Assembly: GCF_001895005.1 (NCBI RefSeq)
Contig: NZ_BCXH01000001.1
Span: 558,001 to 622,000, forward strand
Reading direction: 5' to 3'
Origin: Rhodococcus yunnanensis NBRC 103083
GTDB taxonomy: Bacteria > Actinomycetota > Actinomycetes > Mycobacteriales > Mycobacteriaceae
DNA: 64,000 nt
This document shows, one piece after another, positions 1-10,414 of the stretch. The translations under genes were made by a program, and so were the position numbers. The notes beneath the pieces were generated by a model. That model did not search any database, was not told the origin of the DNA, and worked only from the letters and a program-made list of their open reading frames with translations. Each line of letters opens with the position of its first letter. Within the stretch, counting starts at the first letter, position 1.

Positions 1-1
1 G

Positions 2-1150
2 GCGGTCATCAGTGCACAGTTCGAGAGTGCCGTCCGCGAAGAGCGCCGCCAGCGCGGTACACCCGCCGATCGATGGTCCAAGGGCATATCCGCTCAGATT
101 GCGTTGGCACGCAAAGAGTCTCCACATCGAGGAGGCCACCTGCTCGGCCAGGCCCGCATCCTGACCGAGGACATGCCGCATACCCTGAATCTGCTGCGTA
201 CGGGGCATCTCAACGAGTGGCGAACCTCGCTGATCATCAAGGAGATCATCTGCCTCGATCGAGACGACCGCCGACACATCGACGAGCAGCTGTGCGCGGA
301 CCCCGAGACGCTACGCGGACTCGGAGACACAGCAGTTCGCGGCAAGGCATACACGCTGGCAGTGGAACGCGATTGCGCCGCAATCGTCGAACGAGCACGG
401 AAAGCACCGAATCAACGGTGTGTCACCAGCAGACCGGCGCCGGATTCGATGGCGTACCTGACGGCATTGTTGCCGATGAAAGATGCAGTCGCAGTTCACG
501 CCACACTCAGCCGCGACGCCGACACCATCATCTGCACCGAAGACGTCGTCGAACGCAGCAAGAACCAGATCATGGCAGACCTTCTTCTCGAACGATGCAC
601 CGGCGTCTCGGCAGCGTCGGCTTCGCCGGTGGAGGTGGTGATCGTGATCTCCGACGAGTCACTGCTCGCCGGAGGGACCGCGCCGGCGCACGTCAAGGGA
701 TACGGACCGATCCCTGCAGCGATCGCCCGCGACATCATTGCTCACTCGGTGACCAGCGAAGCCGTGACAACTCTCCGCAAGCTGTACAGCACACCTGTGA
801 CCGGGGCGATCACCGCGATGGAATCGACGGCGCGCGCATTCCCGAAGTCACTGGCACGCCTGATCGATCTGCGAGATCGATGGTGCAGAACGCCGTACTG
901 CAACGCTCCGATCCGCCACCACGACCACATCACCCCGCATCACGCCGGAGGTCCCACCAGCGCACACAACGGCGCCGGCCTGTGCGAAGCGTGCAATTAC
1001 ACCAAGGAAACGCCGGGGTGGTCATCGAGGAGCGACAACCCACCGGGAACCCTGCACTCGTTCGAACTGATCACCCCGACCGGTCACCGATATCGTTCCA
1101 CCGCCGACCGGACCCCGACGCCGCTCCACCTGAATCGTGAAGCTAGCTGA
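2..1150 (+). CDS. DUF222/HNH endonuclease domain protein (13E12-repeat family), 5' truncated by window edge
   Basis: The open frame runs in from the left edge with no start codon in view, so about 382 C-terminal residues are visible. The body resembles DUF222, and the C-terminus carries an HNH-type zinc/nuclease motif: RWCRTPYCN, then HHDHITPHHAGG, then LCEACN about 20 residues later. This combination defines the 13E12-repeat family, which is present in many copies in mycobacterial and rhodococcal genomes. A nuclease role is inferred from the HNH residues; the cellular role of the family is not settled. It converges on rsmB and overlaps its 3' end by 8 bases. It has no obvious functional link to its neighbours and is best read as an accessory, possibly mobile, gene at the edge of a housekeeping block. 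Confidence 0.85.
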   Translation, partial: AVISAQFESAVREERRQRGTPADRWSKGISAQIALARKESPHRGGHLLGQARILTEDMPHTLNLLRTGHLNEWRTSLIIKEIICLDRDDRRHIDEQLCADPETLRGLGDTAVRGKAYTLAVERDCAAIVERARKAPNQRCVTSRPAPDSMAYLTALLPMKDAVAVHATLSRDADTIICTEDVVERSKNQIMADLLLERCTGVSAASASPVEVVIVISDESLLAGGTAPAHVKGYGPIPAAIARDIIAHSVTSEAVTTLRKLYSTPVTGAITAMESTARAFPKSLARLIDLRDRWCRTPYCNAPIRHHDHITPHHAGGPTSAHNGAGLCEACNYTKETPGWSSRSDNPPGTLHSFELITPTGHRYRSTADRTPTPLHLNREAS

Positions 1151-2582
1151 CCGGCCGCTGCAACGCGGCCAAGAACATCGCATCCGTTCCGTGGCGATGC
1201 GGCCACAGCTGAACCGAAGGACCGTCGCCGATACCAGGAACCTCGGGAAGCAGTGTGCGCGTGTCCAATTGCAGAACCCCGTATCGGCGAACGGCGTCGG
1301 CGACGACGCCGGAGGTCTCCGACAGGTGAGGCGAACACGTGGAATACACCACGACTCCACCCGGTCGAACGAGCTTCAACGCCGACGCCAGCAATTCCTT
1401 CTGCAGGGTCACCAGCGCCGCAACATCCTTGGCCGATCGACGCCACCGCGCCTCCGGCCGCCGTCGCAGAGCACCGAGGCCGGTACAGGGCGCATCGACG
1501 AGAACGCGGTCGTATCCGCCGTCGAGACCCGGATCGCGACCATCGACGACATGCACGGTGACCGGCAACGCCTTGGTCGTCTTTCGAACCAGCTCCGCGC
1601 GGTGAGCAGTCGGTTCGACTGCATCGACGTGCGCGCCGTCGATCTCCGCGATCGCACCCAGCAGCGCGGCTTTACCACCCGGACCGGCGCACAGATCCAG
1701 CCAGCGCCCGGTGTCCGGTCCATCGATCGGCGCCAACGTCAGTGCCCGCGCGACCAATTGACTGCCCTCGTCCTGGACTCCGGCCAGACCATCACGCACG
1801 GCATCGAGCTTTCCCGGATCACCGCCGTCGAGATACACAGCGTAGGGCGAGTACTTACCCTCCTCACCGCCGGTGACGAGAGCCAGTTCCTCGGCCGAGA
1901 TCTCACCGGGGCGGGCGACGAGATGCACTGCAGGCCGTGCATCGTCGGCTTCGAGAACATCGGCGAGTTCGGCCGCATCGGCACCGAGAGCGTCGGCGAA
2001 GGCCTGCGCAATCCATTTCGGGTGAGCATGTTCGAACGCGAGATGTCCGACAGGATCTTTGTCGGCGTCGGGGGCAAGCTCGTCGACCCACTGCTCAGCG
2101 GTCTTCTCCGACACTCGCCGCAGTACGGCGTTGACGAAACCGGCTTTACCACTGCCGAATTCGGCGCGCGTGAGATCTACCGACGTCGCGACAGCTGCAT
2201 GCGGGGCCACTCTCGTCCGCAGCAGCTGGTACGCACCGAGTCGCAGAATGTCGAGCAACCCACCGTCGATGTCGGAAATCGCACGCCCGGAACCATTTTC
2301 GATCACGGCATCGAGCAGCCCACGCGCGCGGGAGGTGCCGTACGCGAGCTCGGTGGCCAGCGCAGCGTCCCGTGTGTCGAGCTTGCGCTCACGCAGCAGA
2401 CCGGGCAACACCAGGTTCGCGTACGCGTCGCGCTCGCGGACGGCCTTCAACACATCGCGGGCCGCCAGCCGCGCCTTGTCGACGGCAGGCACCGCAGTGG
2501 GGCCGTTTCCCCTGTTGGGGCGATTGCCTTTGGGACCGCGAGACCCGGGTGACCGAACGGGACGCTTGTTCTCGGAGCTCAC
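1143..2582 (-). CDS. rsmB: 16S rRNA m5C967 methyltransferase RsmB (Fmu/Sun)
   Basis: 479 residues. The N-terminal third resembles the NusB-like RNA-binding domain of RsmB, after a basic Pro/Gly/Arg-rich lead. The C-terminal half is a SAM-dependent RNA m5C methyltransferase: SAM-binding [14 protein letters not shown], motif [17 protein letters not shown] and motif [11 protein letters not shown], which supply the two cysteines used in catalysis and product release. The expected reaction is C5 methylation of C967 (E. coli numbering) in 16S rRNA. The GTG start overlaps the fmt stop as GTGA, so translation is probably coupled to fmt, its usual partner. The 3' end overlaps the convergent HNH gene. 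Confidence 0.93.
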   Translation of the reverse strand: MSSENKRPVRSPGSRGPKGNRPNRGNGPTAVPAVDKARLAARDVLKAVRERDAYANLVLPGLLRERKLDTRDAALATELAYGTSRARGLLDAVIENGSGRAISDIDGGLLDILRLGAYQLLRTRVAPHAAVATSVDLTRAEFGSGKAGFVNAVLRRVSEKTAEQWVDELAPDADKDPVGHLAFEHAHPKWIAQAFADALGADAAELADVLEADDARPAVHLVARPGEISAEELALVTGGEEGKYSPYAVYLDGGDPGKLDAVRDGLAGVQDEGSQLVARALTLAPIDGPDTGRWLDLCAGPGGKAALLGAIAEIDGAHVDAVEPTAHRAELVRKTTKALPVTVHVVDGRDPGLDGGYDRVLVDAPCTGLGALRRRPEARWRRSAKDVAALVTLQKELLASALKLVRPGGVVVYSTCSPHLSETSGVVADAVRRYGVLQLDTRTLLPEVPGIGDGPSVQLWPHRHGTDAMFLAALQRPVS

Positions 2583-3502
2583 AGGGCCACCGCCGTTTCG
2601 GTCAGCCGAGCACCGCGTGCCCAGTCGAGTGCCTTCATCAGTTTCTTGCCCTGCGGTTGAATGTCACCGAGGAGAACCGCGCGCGTCGCGGTTCCCACGA
2701 ACACGCCGTCCTTGCGTACGAGAATGCGGCCGGGTTCGAGTTCGACGTCGGACAGTGAAACGGGCGCAACCTTGAGCCGGGTATCACCGATCGTCGTCCA
2801 GGCGCCGGGAGCCGGGGTCACCGACCGGACGTGCCTGTCGACGGCTGCGGCAGACGAAGTCCAGTCGATACGAGCCGACTCGACGGTGACCTTGTGGGCG
2901 TAGGACACGCCGTCCTCGGACTGGGCGATCGCTGACGCCTCACCCGCTTCGATCGCATTCAGCGTCGCTTCCAGCAACTCGGCCCCGCTGACGGCGAGTC
3001 GCGCGAGAAGGTCGCCTGCGGTGTCGGTCGGCTTCACGGATTCGGTGACCACACCGAGGACGGGGCCGGTGTCCATTCCCTCTTCGAGAAGGAACGTCGA
3101 CGCTCCCGTGACATCGTCTCCGGCAGCGATCGCGGCCTGGACCGGGGCTGCACCGCGCCACGCAGGCAACAATGAGAAGTGCAGATTGATCCACCCGAAC
3201 TTCGGCACGTTCAGCACCGGACGAGGCAACAGCGCCCCGTACGCGACAACCGGACATACATCGGGGTCGAGCGCAATGAGCGCGTCGAGAAAGTCGGGAT
3301 CCGACGGCCGGTGCGGTGACAGCACAGGAATTCCGTGCTCGTCTGCGAGACGGCCGACAGGTGAGCGTCCGACCGTGCGGCCACGCCCGGACGCCGCATC
3401 AGGACGGGTGATTACGGCGACGACGTCGTGCTTGTCCGACGCGATCAGCCGTTCCAACGACGGAACTGCCGGGTCAGGCGTACCTGCGAACACAACTCGC
3501 AC
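2579..3502 (-). CDS. fmt: Methionyl-tRNA formyltransferase
   Basis: 307 residues, the normal length. It transfers a formyl group from 10-formyl-tetrahydrofolate to Met-tRNAfMet for translation initiation. The N-terminus reads [17 protein letters not shown], and the folate-binding and catalytic segment contains [20 protein letters not shown] with the typical SLLP.WRG.AP signature. The C-terminal part is the OB-fold tRNA-binding domain. The GTG start is preceded by GGGAG at 7 nt spacing. First gene of the fmt-rsmB pair. The deformylase gene often found beside fmt is not here; a PadR regulator lies upstream instead. Confidence 0.95.
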   Translation of the reverse strand: MRVVFAGTPDPAVPSLERLIASDKHDVVAVITRPDAASGRGRTVGRSPVGRLADEHGIPVLSPHRPSDPDFLDALIALDPDVCPVVAYGALLPRPVLNVPKFGWINLHFSLLPAWRGAAPVQAAIAAGDDVTGASTFLLEEGMDTGPVLGVVTESVKPTDTAGDLLARLAVSGAELLEATLNAIEAGEASAIAQSEDGVSYAHKVTVESARIDWTSSAAAVDRHVRSVTPAPGAWTTIGDTRLKVAPVSLSDVELEPGRILVRKDGVFVGTATRAVLLGDIQPQGKKLMKALDWARGARLTETAVAL

Positions 3503-3568
3503 CAGTGGGCTCCCACGAATAGGTAGAACGGATTTCTCACGAACTACCCATTCTAGGGAAGGGAGCCG

Positions 3569-4300
3569 TCACTCCTCGACACCCGTCTCGGACTCGCCTG
3601 CTCGATCGTCCTCGGCCAGGATCCGGTAGAGGCTCCTCCGTGCATCGGTCAGAACCTCGCTCGCGGACTTCACCTGATCGGGTGTTCCGACGGCTGCGAC
3701 CTGACCTGCCGCCCCCATCAGCAACCCGATGAGACCTCGCAGGTCCATGGCGTCGCCACCGACACTGCTTCGGACGTCGTCCCATGGGGATCCGAGGTCC
3801 TTGCGATTCTCGTCGACGAACTGTCGGCCCTCGTCGGTCAACCGAGCCGTTTTCCGACCGTCGACCTTCTCGATCAGGACGAGTCCTTCGTCTTCCAGTT
3901 GCGAGAGCGCCGGGTAGATCGAGCCCGGACTGGGCTTCCACGCGCCTTCGCTCTTGGACACGATCTGTTGAATCAGTTCGTAGCCGTGCATCGGCGACTC
4001 GGCGAGCAGCAGAAGTACAGCTGCTCGAACGTCTCCGCGTCGGCCTCGACCTCCCCTACCTCTCCCCCGTCCCAGATTTCCACCGGGTCCGAAACCGCCA
4101 CGCGGGTGTGGTCCACCGCGTCGACCTCCCCGCGCTCGCTCCGGATCTCCGTGACGTCGATCACGATCGCGAGATCGAGGCTGTTCGTCTTCGTTGCCGC
4201 CGATGTCCTGCGGCGTCCACATCGTGAAGCGATGCGGACGGTGTGCACGTTCCCCCAGCCCCAACCAGGGCCAACGCTGCATTTCGTAAAAGTTTTCCAT
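3569..4300 (-). CDS. PadR-family transcriptional regulator with long Arg/Gly-rich N-terminal tail
   Basis: 243 residues from the chosen ATG. That start has GAAGGAG at 7 nt; a second in-frame ATG at 4306 lies too close to the same ribosome binding site. Residues 1-88 form an unusual tail: an aromatic start (MENFYEMQRWPWLGLG), then charged and RGG/GRGRG-rich sequence. From about residue 90 comes a PadR winged helix (VRAAVLLLLAESPMHGYEL, then PSPGSIYPALSQLEDEGLV), followed by a short helical C-terminus for dimerisation. PadR proteins are usually repressors that respond to small molecules. A 30-bp dyad lies 26 bases upstream of the start and is probably its own operator. The nearest possible target is the divergent diguanylate cyclase gene. 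Confidence 0.9.
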   Translation of the reverse strand: MENFYEMQRWPWLGLGERAHRPHRFTMWTPQDIGGNEDEQPRSRDRDRRHGDPERARGGRRGGPHPRGGFGPGGNLGRGRGRGGRGRRGDVRAAVLLLLAESPMHGYELIQQIVSKSEGAWKPSPGSIYPALSQLEDEGLVLIEKVDGRKTARLTDEGRQFVDENRKDLGSPWDDVRSSVGGDAMDLRGLIGLLMGAAGQVAAVGTPDQVKSASEVLTDARRSLYRILAEDDRAGESETGVEE

Positions 4301-4325
4301 GTCCATTCTCCTTCTGTATTTTAAG

Positions 4326-4355
4326 GACATATTGACGATATATCGGCAATGTATC
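4326..4355. promoter_or_regulatory. Palindromic operator candidate for the PadR regulator
   Basis: An AT-rich 30-bp inverted repeat centred between 4340 and 4341, with 12 of 15 base pairs matching. The core CGATATATCG is a perfect palindrome, flanked by ATATTG on one side and CAATGT on the other. It sits in the padR/GGDEF divergent intergenic region, just before the padR ribosome binding site. PadR repressors typically bind ATGT/ACAT-type dyads, so autoregulation is likely. AT-rich sequence of this kind is rare in this GC-rich segment. Confidence 0.65.
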
Positions 4356-4533
4356 TTTGGCAAGTGATTGAAGGTGATTCTTTTGAACGGACAACGGTCA
4401 ACCGGTCCCGTAACAGCTAGCCTGTTCGCACCGAGGTTTCTCGCGCAGGGATCCCATGCGTTGGGGTTCACGACCGAATCGGACGGGCGCCTCGGCCTAC
4501 GTAGAGAACATCTGTTGACGACGAGGAGCCCTC

Positions 4534-6273
4534 ATGACGACACCACTGGGAAAGCGCATCGTCGCTTCTCTCGGCGTCGTCGCCCTCGTCGTCACGATCG
4601 CGGTATCGGGAATCCTCCCCGATGCCGCATCGACTGCTCTCGACGATGGAGCTCAACTGATCGGCGGCGCGACCGCCACGGCCGTCTGCTGGTACACCGC
4701 GCACCGCCGCAGCGGATCGGAACGTCGGTGGCGGGCACTCATGGCAGCAGGCATGGCCTGTTGGACCGGCGGAATGCTGGTCTGGGCCCTGTACCGATCC
4801 GTTCTCGGCATCCCACTGCCGTCACCGTCGTACGCCGACTTCGGCTTCTTTCTGTTCCCCATTTTCGCGGTACCCGCGCTACTGGCCGTCATCGGGCAGT
4901 CGTCGCGGCGAAGGACCGGCGGCGCAACCTACGGCTGGACGACGTCTCTGCTCGACGGTCTGGTGATCGTCGGCTCGCTGTTCGTTCTGTCGTGGTCCAC
5001 GGTTCTCGGGCAGGTCGCCCGATCGAACGAATCCGATTCTCTCCGGTTTCTGGTCGCGTTGATGTACCCCGTCACCGATTTGGTTCTCGTGGTCATGGTG
5101 GGAATGTTGGCGTTGGTGCCTCGCATCGTCCGCAAGTATCGAACGCAACTCGCACTGCTGGCCACCGGCCTCGTCAGCCTGGCAGTATCGGACAGCCTCT
5201 ACGCGTACTTGGTCGCGAGCGGCGCCGACGAGATGCCACTGATCGCCGATGCGGGGTTCATCGCAGCACCAGTTCTGATCGCACTGGCAGCTTCGGCGCC
5301 TCCTGTCGATCCGCGTGCGAGAAGAGCAGCTGCCGACGCACGCGGAATCGGCGCGTCCCGCACGTGGCCGGATCGCCTGGCGAGCGATCGCACGCAGTTG
5401 CTCGTGCCGTACGGTCTGGTCGCGGCGGTTGCCCTCGTGGTCGGCATCCAGTGGCTGGCCACGGGCGCCACCGATCCAGTCGTGCTCGGCCTGTTCTTCG
5501 CGGTCGTCGTTCTGTCGCTCGCCCGCCAGATGCTCACACTCATTCAGAACGACGCTCTACTACGACGACTGTCGGAGACCCAGTCCGAGTTGAGCTACCG
5601 GGCACACCACGACGGACTGACCGGCCTTCTGAACAGGGCTGCATTCGACGAGCACCTGGGTCACGCGATCGATCAGCACAACATCGACGGCCAATTGGGC
5701 GTCCTCCTGCTCATCGACCTCGACGACTTCAAAGCGATCAACGATCGACTCGGCCACGGCGCAGGCGATCGGTCGTTGAAGACGTTGTCGAAGCGCCTGC
5801 TCGCGTCGGTGGACGACGGTGACAACGGAGGAATCGTCGCCAGATTCGGCGGCGACGAATTCACCGTGCTCATTCCCGCCGGAATCGACGCCGGTTGCCG
5901 CACCGCCAGATCGATCGTCGACGCGCTCCGAGTTCCGCAGGATCTCGAGGGTCACTCGGTCTCGATCGGTGCCAGTGTCGGGGTTGTGGAGTTGGAAGTC
6001 TTCGACGGCGAGGTCACCGCAGACGTACTGCTGCGCAACGCAGATCGGGCCATGTACGAGGCGAAGAAGAACGGCAAGGCAGGCGTCTTCGCGTACGACT
6101 CCGACGGGACGCTTCGCCTGGTCTACAACCTCGCCGAGCGCCGCGTGCCGTTCGACTGGTGGTCGAACGGCAGGGACGCATGGGCCGCTCAGGGCAGTCG
6201 CGGAATCAACCCGAATATGGTTGCAGGTGAACCCGACCCGGCTCGGTTGATCGCGCCGCCGACCAGAACGTAG
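4534..6273 (+). CDS. Membrane-anchored GGDEF diguanylate cyclase
   Basis: 579 residues. Roughly residues 1-335 are hydrophobic with about nine to ten predicted membrane helices. A short linker leads into a GGDEF domain (about 355-530) with DGLTGLLNRAAF, LLLIDLDDFKAIND and the active-site RFGGDEF (GGDEF at 439-443). The active site is intact, so synthesis of c-di-GMP from two GTP is expected. No RxxD inhibitory site is visible five residues before GGDEF, which suggests no classical product inhibition. No EAL or HD-GYP domain is present. ATG is preceded by GAGGAG. The last 85 bases overlap the convergent cyclase-family gene, so the tail after the GGDEF domain (about 45 residues) is read from shared DNA. 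Confidence 0.92.
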   Translation: MTTPLGKRIVASLGVVALVVTIAVSGILPDAASTALDDGAQLIGGATATAVCWYTAHRRSGSERRWRALMAAGMACWTGGMLVWALYRSVLGIPLPSPSYADFGFFLFPIFAVPALLAVIGQSSRRRTGGATYGWTTSLLDGLVIVGSLFVLSWSTVLGQVARSNESDSLRFLVALMYPVTDLVLVVMVGMLALVPRIVRKYRTQLALLATGLVSLAVSDSLYAYLVASGADEMPLIADAGFIAAPVLIALAASAPPVDPRARRAAADARGIGASRTWPDRLASDRTQLLVPYGLVAAVALVVGIQWLATGATDPVVLGLFFAVVVLSLARQMLTLIQNDALLRRLSETQSELSYRAHHDGLTGLLNRAAFDEHLGHAIDQHNIDGQLGVLLLIDLDDFKAINDRLGHGAGDRSLKTLSKRLLASVDDGDNGGIVARFGGDEFTVLIPAGIDAGCRTARSIVDALRVPQDLEGHSVSIGASVGVVELEVFDGEVTADVLLRNADRAMYEAKKNGKAGVFAYDSDGTLRLVYNLAERRVPFDWWSNGRDAWAAQGSRGINPNMVAGEPDPARLIAPPTRT

Positions 6274-7040
6274 GCACCGGCCGCTGGGAGCGCACCCAGG
6301 TTGGCGAGGTTCTCCAGACTGATTCGATGATGGTCGTACAGCTTGACCGACACCGGATAGGTCTCGTCGTTACCCAGATCGGGCCCGAAGGTGTCGGTCC
6401 CCAGAGCTCCTCGCGCGGCGAGCCGGCCGGTGTCGATGAGCCACTGCGCAGCATCCGGTGAGAAGCCGGGTTGATGGGTCACTCCGTCGGCGTCCGCATT
6501 GACGTACGCATCGGTACCCCACTTCGAATCCCATCCAGTCCACAGGATCACAGCCGCTCCCGATGGGATGCGCCCGTTCGTCGCCTCCCACTGCTGCAGG
6601 TCGGCAACGGTCACCGCGTAATCCGCGTCGGCTGCTGCCTTGTCTCGAATGTCGATCTTCACCGCGGGCAGGAACAGGTCCTCCGGCACGAGTTGGTCGG
6701 CAGTCAATCCACCGTCCTGAAAATGCGCCGGGGAGCCCCAGTGGGTTCCGGTGTGCTCGCCTTCTCTGACGTTCTGCAGGTAGTAGCCATCTGCGGCAAC
6801 GGTCGCGGCCGTTTCCAGTACGAACTCGGGATCGCCGGGGAAGATCGGCGTCGTCGCCGGATCGTTGACGTGCGAGAGCGAGACGATACCGAGCAACCTG
6901 TCCAACGGAACGCCGAGTCCTGGAAAATCGGCCGATCCGGTGCCCGGTGCCGCCTGCGCGAGCGCCGGTCCCGCCAGGCGTGCGCCGGCAACCACTGCCA
7001 AACCTGTTGCAACACGACGCATCAGCTGCCGTCTCTTCAT
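6189..7040 (-). CDS. Tat-exported cyclase-family (kynurenine formamidase-like) metal hydrolase
   Basis: 283 residues from an ATG with GAAGG 7 nt upstream; an in-frame GTG at 7082 would add 14 residues ahead of the signal peptide and is less likely. The N-terminus KRRQLMRRVATGLAVVAGA looks like a twin-arginine signal, with cleavage probably near AQA. The mature part resembles the cyclase/KynB fold (PF04199). Its hallmark HxGTHxDxPxH appears as HTGTHWGSPAHF, with Gly at the usual Asp ligand position. The substrate cannot be told from sequence; family members hydrolyse formamides, lactams or esters, so a periplasmic hydrolase is the safest reading. Confidence 0.8.
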   Translation of the reverse strand: MKRRQLMRRVATGLAVVAGARLAGPALAQAAPGTGSADFPGLGVPLDRLLGIVSLSHVNDPATTPIFPGDPEFVLETAATVAADGYYLQNVREGEHTGTHWGSPAHFQDGGLTADQLVPEDLFLPAVKIDIRDKAAADADYAVTVADLQQWEATNGRIPSGAAVILWTGWDSKWGTDAYVNADADGVTHQPGFSPDAAQWLIDTGRLAARGALGTDTFGPDLGNDETYPVSVKLYDHHRISLENLANLGALPAAGAYVLVGGAINRAGSGSPATIFGLIPRLP

Positions 7041-7144
7041 CCCCGAACCTTCACTTTCCGTATGCGGCGAGACATCCGTCACCCCGCCCAGTGTCGTCAG
7101 GATCAGACTCTATGCGTCCGGATCGAACAATCGTGTTCGACGGG

Positions 7145-9169
7145 TCAGCCGATGCGGATCGGGTCGATCTGAATTCGCACGGGCGTAGTGATCTTGCGGA
7201 CGCTTCGGGACGCTTGCGCGTCTGCCAGAGACCGAGCGAGTGCTCCACCGGCACTCCTCGGTACCCGAAGCAGCATGCGCTGCACATCACCGGACAGTGC
7301 GTCCTCACCTCCGCCTGCCGGCGGACGTTGACCGTCCGGAAGTGGCACCGGCCCCAGAATCTCCGTCCCCTCGGGAAGCGCCGCAGATTCGAGAAGCGAG
7401 GTGATCGACGCTGTCGCTCCGTCGAGTGCTGCTACATGAACCGCAGGTGGGAACCGCACCTCGACTCGTTCGTCCAACTGACTTCTCGCATGGCCCACCG
7501 GATCCCACCGCACGAACGACTGCACTGTCGGAATTTCGGCTTCGGCGACCACCACGACGCTGCCGCCGTCGCGTCCCGATCGCACGAGTGCCCCAGCAGT
7601 CATCCACCGCCGCAATGTTTCTTCGGCCGCGCGCAGATCAGCTCGACCCAGTAGTGCCCAACCGTCGAGCAACAGCGCCGCACCGTAACCGCCGACCGTC
7701 GACGGCTCGGCGCCGACGGTCGCAATGACCAGACTCGCACCGGCGGGAACCGTGTCCAGGACGGCGGATCCACCGGATGTGTGTACAGGAACGCCGGGAA
7801 AAGCACGCCCCAGTTCCTCCGCGGTCCGATGGGCTCCGACGACGACGGCTCTCAGTGTGCGCGAGCCGCACACCGTGCATCGGTGGTTGGTGTCTGCGAT
7901 GCCACACCAACTGCACGTGGGGCTTCCAGCTCCGTCCGGACCGGCCGCGGACGGTAGCGACAGCGGACCGTTGCATCGACGACATCGCGCCGGATTCCTG
8001 CACTTCCCGCACGCGAGCGACGGAACATAGCCTGCACGCGGAACCTGGACCAGGACGCCGAGGTCGTTCTTCAGCGCGGTTCGCGCTGCATCGAAGGCGA
8101 TACCGGGCAGACGGGCTGCCCTCGCACCTGGGTCGCGTGCCAGCGCGTGATCGCTGTCCGCGAGTGCCACGACGTGCGGTTGCCGTGCGCGCACCACATC
8201 TCGTGGAGCGACCAGATCGTGAGCCCAGCCGGAATCTACGAGTGCTTCCGCCTCTGCGGTTCTGGAATGGCCCGCTAGTACGACTGCGCACCCTGTCCCG
8301 TAAGCCCGCAGCAGCGCCGACTCGCGGGCGTGCGGGTAGGGCGATCGCGGCTCGGCGTAACTGTCGTCACCGTCGTCCCACATGACGAGCAGACCCAGGT
8401 TCTGCACCGGCGCGAAGACGGCGCTTCTCGTGCCGATCACGATCGAGACGGGAAGTCTCAACGCGGCCAGCCATCGTCGATACCGTTTCGCCGGTCCGAG
8501 CCCGGCCGACAACGCGACGACCGAACCTGGACCGGCTACTTCTTCGCATGCCGCGACAACGCGGTCGAGGTCACGCTGGTCGGGCACGAGGACGACCACC
8601 GACCGTCCACTCGATGCCGTGACGGCGGCGAGTTCGGCCAATCGCGTCGGCCAGCTCTCACCCGGCAGCGCCTGCCACGCTGCTCGCGGGTTTCTCCCCT
8701 GCCGAAGTGCATCCACGAACGCGGTCCCATGGGTATACGACGCCCAGGCGCCCTCGTCCGGTTGGGCGCGGAGGATCGTCGGGGGATCCGCCAGGGGCTC
8801 GCCCTCGACCTTCGCGTGACGGGGAGGAACAGCGAGGCGTAGTACATCGGCGCGTGTACCTGCGTATCGCTGAGCTACCGCGGTCACCATAGAACTCACC
8901 TCGGCGGTCAGAACACGCTCGGGCGAGACCACTCGATCCAGCCATCCCAGTTTGCCCGGGTGATCGCTGGACGCAACGCGCTCGACGAGATAACCGTCGA
9001 CGAGTCGGCCCGCAAATCTGATCCGGACCCTCACCCCTGGCTGTGCATCGTCGGAGAACTCCGCCGGAACCAGGTAGTCGAACTCGCGGTCCAGGTGCGA
9101 CAACGGCAGAAGCGGCAGCACCCGAGCTACAGGAAGCTCATCGGCTGCCGCTCTGGCAACGGCGGTCAC
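7145..9169 (-). CDS. priA: PriA-like primosomal protein, helicase motifs degenerate
   Basis: 674 residues, GTG start. The N-terminal DNA-binding domain (VLPLLPLSHLDREFDYLVP) and the zinc-binding region with paired cysteines (CGKCRNPARCRRC and CSWCG...CTVCG) match PriA, the replication-restart protein that loads the replicative helicase at stalled forks. The ATPase motifs are missing: no GxxGxGKT Walker A follows the position PGESWPTRLAEL, and the DEEH box is replaced by WDDGDD. Actinobacterial PriA is known to be degenerate in this way, so a structural or assembly role without helicase activity is likely. It lies 30 bases downstream of metK in the same direction. Confidence 0.9.
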   Translation of the reverse strand: MTAVARAAADELPVARVLPLLPLSHLDREFDYLVPAEFSDDAQPGVRVRIRFAGRLVDGYLVERVASSDHPGKLGWLDRVVSPERVLTAEVSSMVTAVAQRYAGTRADVLRLAVPPRHAKVEGEPLADPPTILRAQPDEGAWASYTHGTAFVDALRQGRNPRAAWQALPGESWPTRLAELAAVTASSGRSVVVLVPDQRDLDRVVAACEEVAGPGSVVALSAGLGPAKRYRRWLAALRLPVSIVIGTRSAVFAPVQNLGLLVMWDDGDDSYAEPRSPYPHARESALLRAYGTGCAVVLAGHSRTAEAEALVDSGWAHDLVAPRDVVRARQPHVVALADSDHALARDPGARAARLPGIAFDAARTALKNDLGVLVQVPRAGYVPSLACGKCRNPARCRRCNGPLSLPSAAGPDGAGSPTCSWCGIADTNHRCTVCGSRTLRAVVVGAHRTAEELGRAFPGVPVHTSGGSAVLDTVPAGASLVIATVGAEPSTVGGYGAALLLDGWALLGRADLRAAEETLRRWMTAGALVRSGRDGGSVVVVAEAEIPTVQSFVRWDPVGHARSQLDERVEVRFPPAVHVAALDGATASITSLLESAALPEGTEILGPVPLPDGQRPPAGGGEDALSGDVQRMLLRVPRSAGGALARSLADAQASRSVRKITTPVRIQIDPIRIG

Positions 9170-9199
9170 CGCGATCCGGAACCCGGACGCGGTCCGGAA

Positions 9200-10414
<1,215 letters not shown>

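Noticed and set aside
1137..2552. Long open frame on the plus strand opposite rsmB; similar ones oppose metK (8960-10612), carB (15891-17543), aroC (26872-28818) and alaS (32327-34417)
   Set aside because: The translations are Arg/Val/Asp-rich with no motif or ribosome binding site. They are antisense shadows of genes with high G/C at third positions, which removes stop codons on the opposite strand.
4301..4471. 57-residue N-terminal extension of the PadR gene
   Set aside because: It would cover the palindromic operator and the ribosome binding site, and its sequence is not protein-like; the ATG at 4300 has ideal spacing.
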